This document shows, piece after piece, positions 5,993 through 6,709 of a stretch of 6,709 nt of DNA. This DNA comes from an uncultured Pseudodesulfovibrio sp. (lineage in GTDB: Bacteria; Desulfobacterota; Desulfovibrionia; Desulfovibrionales; Desulfovibrionaceae): assembly GCA_947259235.1 (NCBI GenBank), contig CAMYLL010000153.1, positions 1 to 6,709 of the forward strand, given 5' to 3'. The position numbers and the translations under genes are program-made. The stretch's first letter is position 1, and the number at the start of each line of letters is the position of its first letter. The notes under the pieces were generated by a model that worked only from the letters and a program-made list of their open reading frames with translations, did not search any database and was not told where the DNA came from.

Positions 5993-6709
5993 GCGCCTGA
6001 TCTCCGGCGGCTTGCGCCAGAGCTTGAAGAAAACGCGCGCCGCCGGGACTGGACCAACTTGCCCGTCTTGGGCCGCCCCACGCCGATGCGGTTAAGCCGG
6101 TAGGGGTCCGTGCCTCTGGCGTTGACCCACCGCTCCAGGGTGAAGGCCCCGGCGTATCCCGCCCGTTTCAGCTCGGCCTGGGCGTCGTCGCAAAAATGCC
6201 CCCAGGGCCAGCAGAAGAGCTGCTCGTCCAGGCCGTTGAGCTCCCGGATGCGGGCCATGCTGCGCGTGAAGTCCTCCCGGCAGAAGGCGAGCCGGTCGGC
6301 CGTGGAGCGCAGGGCCATGTGCACCGCGCCAGCCTCGTCGATCCGGGGCCAGAAGCCGTCGTAGACATAGGCGCTGCCGTCGTCGAAGGTGGGCCAGGAC
6401 GGATCAAAACCGGGATAGATGGACCAGGCGGGCCAGCGGGCGTGGGCCTCGCCCATGAGGGCATAGGGCCGCAGCGTGCGAAACGTTCCCTGGTGGCGGC
6501 AACCGTGGGAGAAGACCTCCATGCCCGCGTCGAGCATGGCCCGGACCTCGCCCTCGTTGACGAACTGGGAGTGGTCCCCGCCCTGGAGCGCCGCCTTGAG
6601 GGCCTCGGGCATGGTCCGCATGGTCGGGGCGTCCCCTGCGGCGCGGGCCTTCCCCGGGTCCGTGAAGTCGGTCAGGATGAAAAATGTGCCGGTCATGTTG
6701 CGCCGCACA
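5920..6709 (-). CDS. Polysaccharide deacetylase (NodB/CE4-like), partial, with apparent frameshift at its 3' end
   Basis: The gene enters from the right edge; 262 codons are open in frame, to TGA at 5922-5920. Counting from codon 6708-6706, MTGTFFILTDF (5-15) matches the second strand of the NodB fold. FSHGCRH (66-72) gives the metal-binding H68-x3-H72, FCWPWGHF (165-172) matches the motif-3 FxxPxG loop, and LKRAGYAGAFTLERW (180-194) is a typical late strand. The canonical first motif (TFDDG) would lie before MTGTFFI, outside the window. Such enzymes are metal hydrolases that remove N- or O-acetyl groups from glycans. Reliable sequence ends near VGRPKTGKLVQ (residues 210-220). After that the frame reads SRRRAFSSSSGASRRRSGAC and similar, typical of an out-of-frame reading, and the last 73 bases overlap the GT4 gene. 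The true C-terminus is therefore probably in the GT4 frame. Confidence 0.8.
   Translation of the reverse strand, partial: VRRNMTGTFFILTDFTDPGKARAAGDAPTMRTMPEALKAALQGGDHSQFVNEGEVRAMLDAGMEVFSHGCRHQGTFRTLRPYALMGEAHARWPAWSIYPGFDPSWPTFDDGSAYVYDGFWPRIDEAGAVHMALRSTADRLAFCREDFTRSMARIRELNGLDEQLFCWPWGHFCDDAQAELKRAGYAGAFTLERWVNARGTDPYRLNRIGVGRPKTGKLVQSRRRAFSSSSGASRRRSGACSTSRTPCACPAAAARWSTTSRP

Overview
The window is GC-rich, protein-dense bacterial DNA with one AT-rich intergenic island at about 300-515. It looks like part of a Gram-negative chromosome concerned with the cell surface. A free-living high-GC proteobacterium, perhaps a Desulfovibrionaceae-like sulfate reducer, fits the gene content and codon use. 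That is an impression from composition, not a proven assignment. I see no insertion sequence, CRISPR array, rRNA, complete tRNA or phage gene.

Layout. (1) At the left edge, on the minus strand, is the start of a small lipoprotein gene that runs out of the window. (2) A divergent AT-rich intergenic region (255-516) holds a candidate promoter for each flanking gene, a well-formed intrinsic terminator pointing right, and an AT-rich palindrome. (3) On the plus strand lie a polytopic membrane protein resembling O-antigen ligases/polymerases (517-1872) and, 26 bases later, a THUMP-domain 23S rRNA methyltransferase of the RlmL N-terminal type (1899-3074). (4) A perfect 16-bp GC-rich hairpin (3121-3156) separates these from a convergent minus-strand group. 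(5) That group is read right to left: a polysaccharide deacetylase open at the right edge (about 6709 down to 6030 or 5920), a GT-B (GT4-like) glycosyltransferase (5992-4859), and a GT-A (GT2-like) glycosyltransferase with a long helical N-terminal extension (4866-3190). The last two overlap by 8 bases in ATGAGTGA, so they are probably translationally coupled.

How the genes work together. The minus-strand genes look like one transcription unit that builds or decorates a surface glycan: one sugar-trimming enzyme and two sugar-adding enzymes. The Wzy/WaaL-like membrane protein on the other strand could take part in polymerising or transferring a glycan, but nothing in the window links it to those enzymes. 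The rRNA methyltransferase is a housekeeping neighbour.

The most notable observation is at the deacetylase-GT4 junction. The deacetylase frame turns into low-quality Ser/Arg/Ala-rich sequence at about 6033-6046. At the same point the GT4 frame becomes coding-like, well before the GT4 start codon and with no stop between. This suggests either a one-base indel (genuine or sequencing) that splits a deacetylase-glycosyltransferase fusion, or a programmed frame change. I do not see convincing evidence of a wholly new system in this window.
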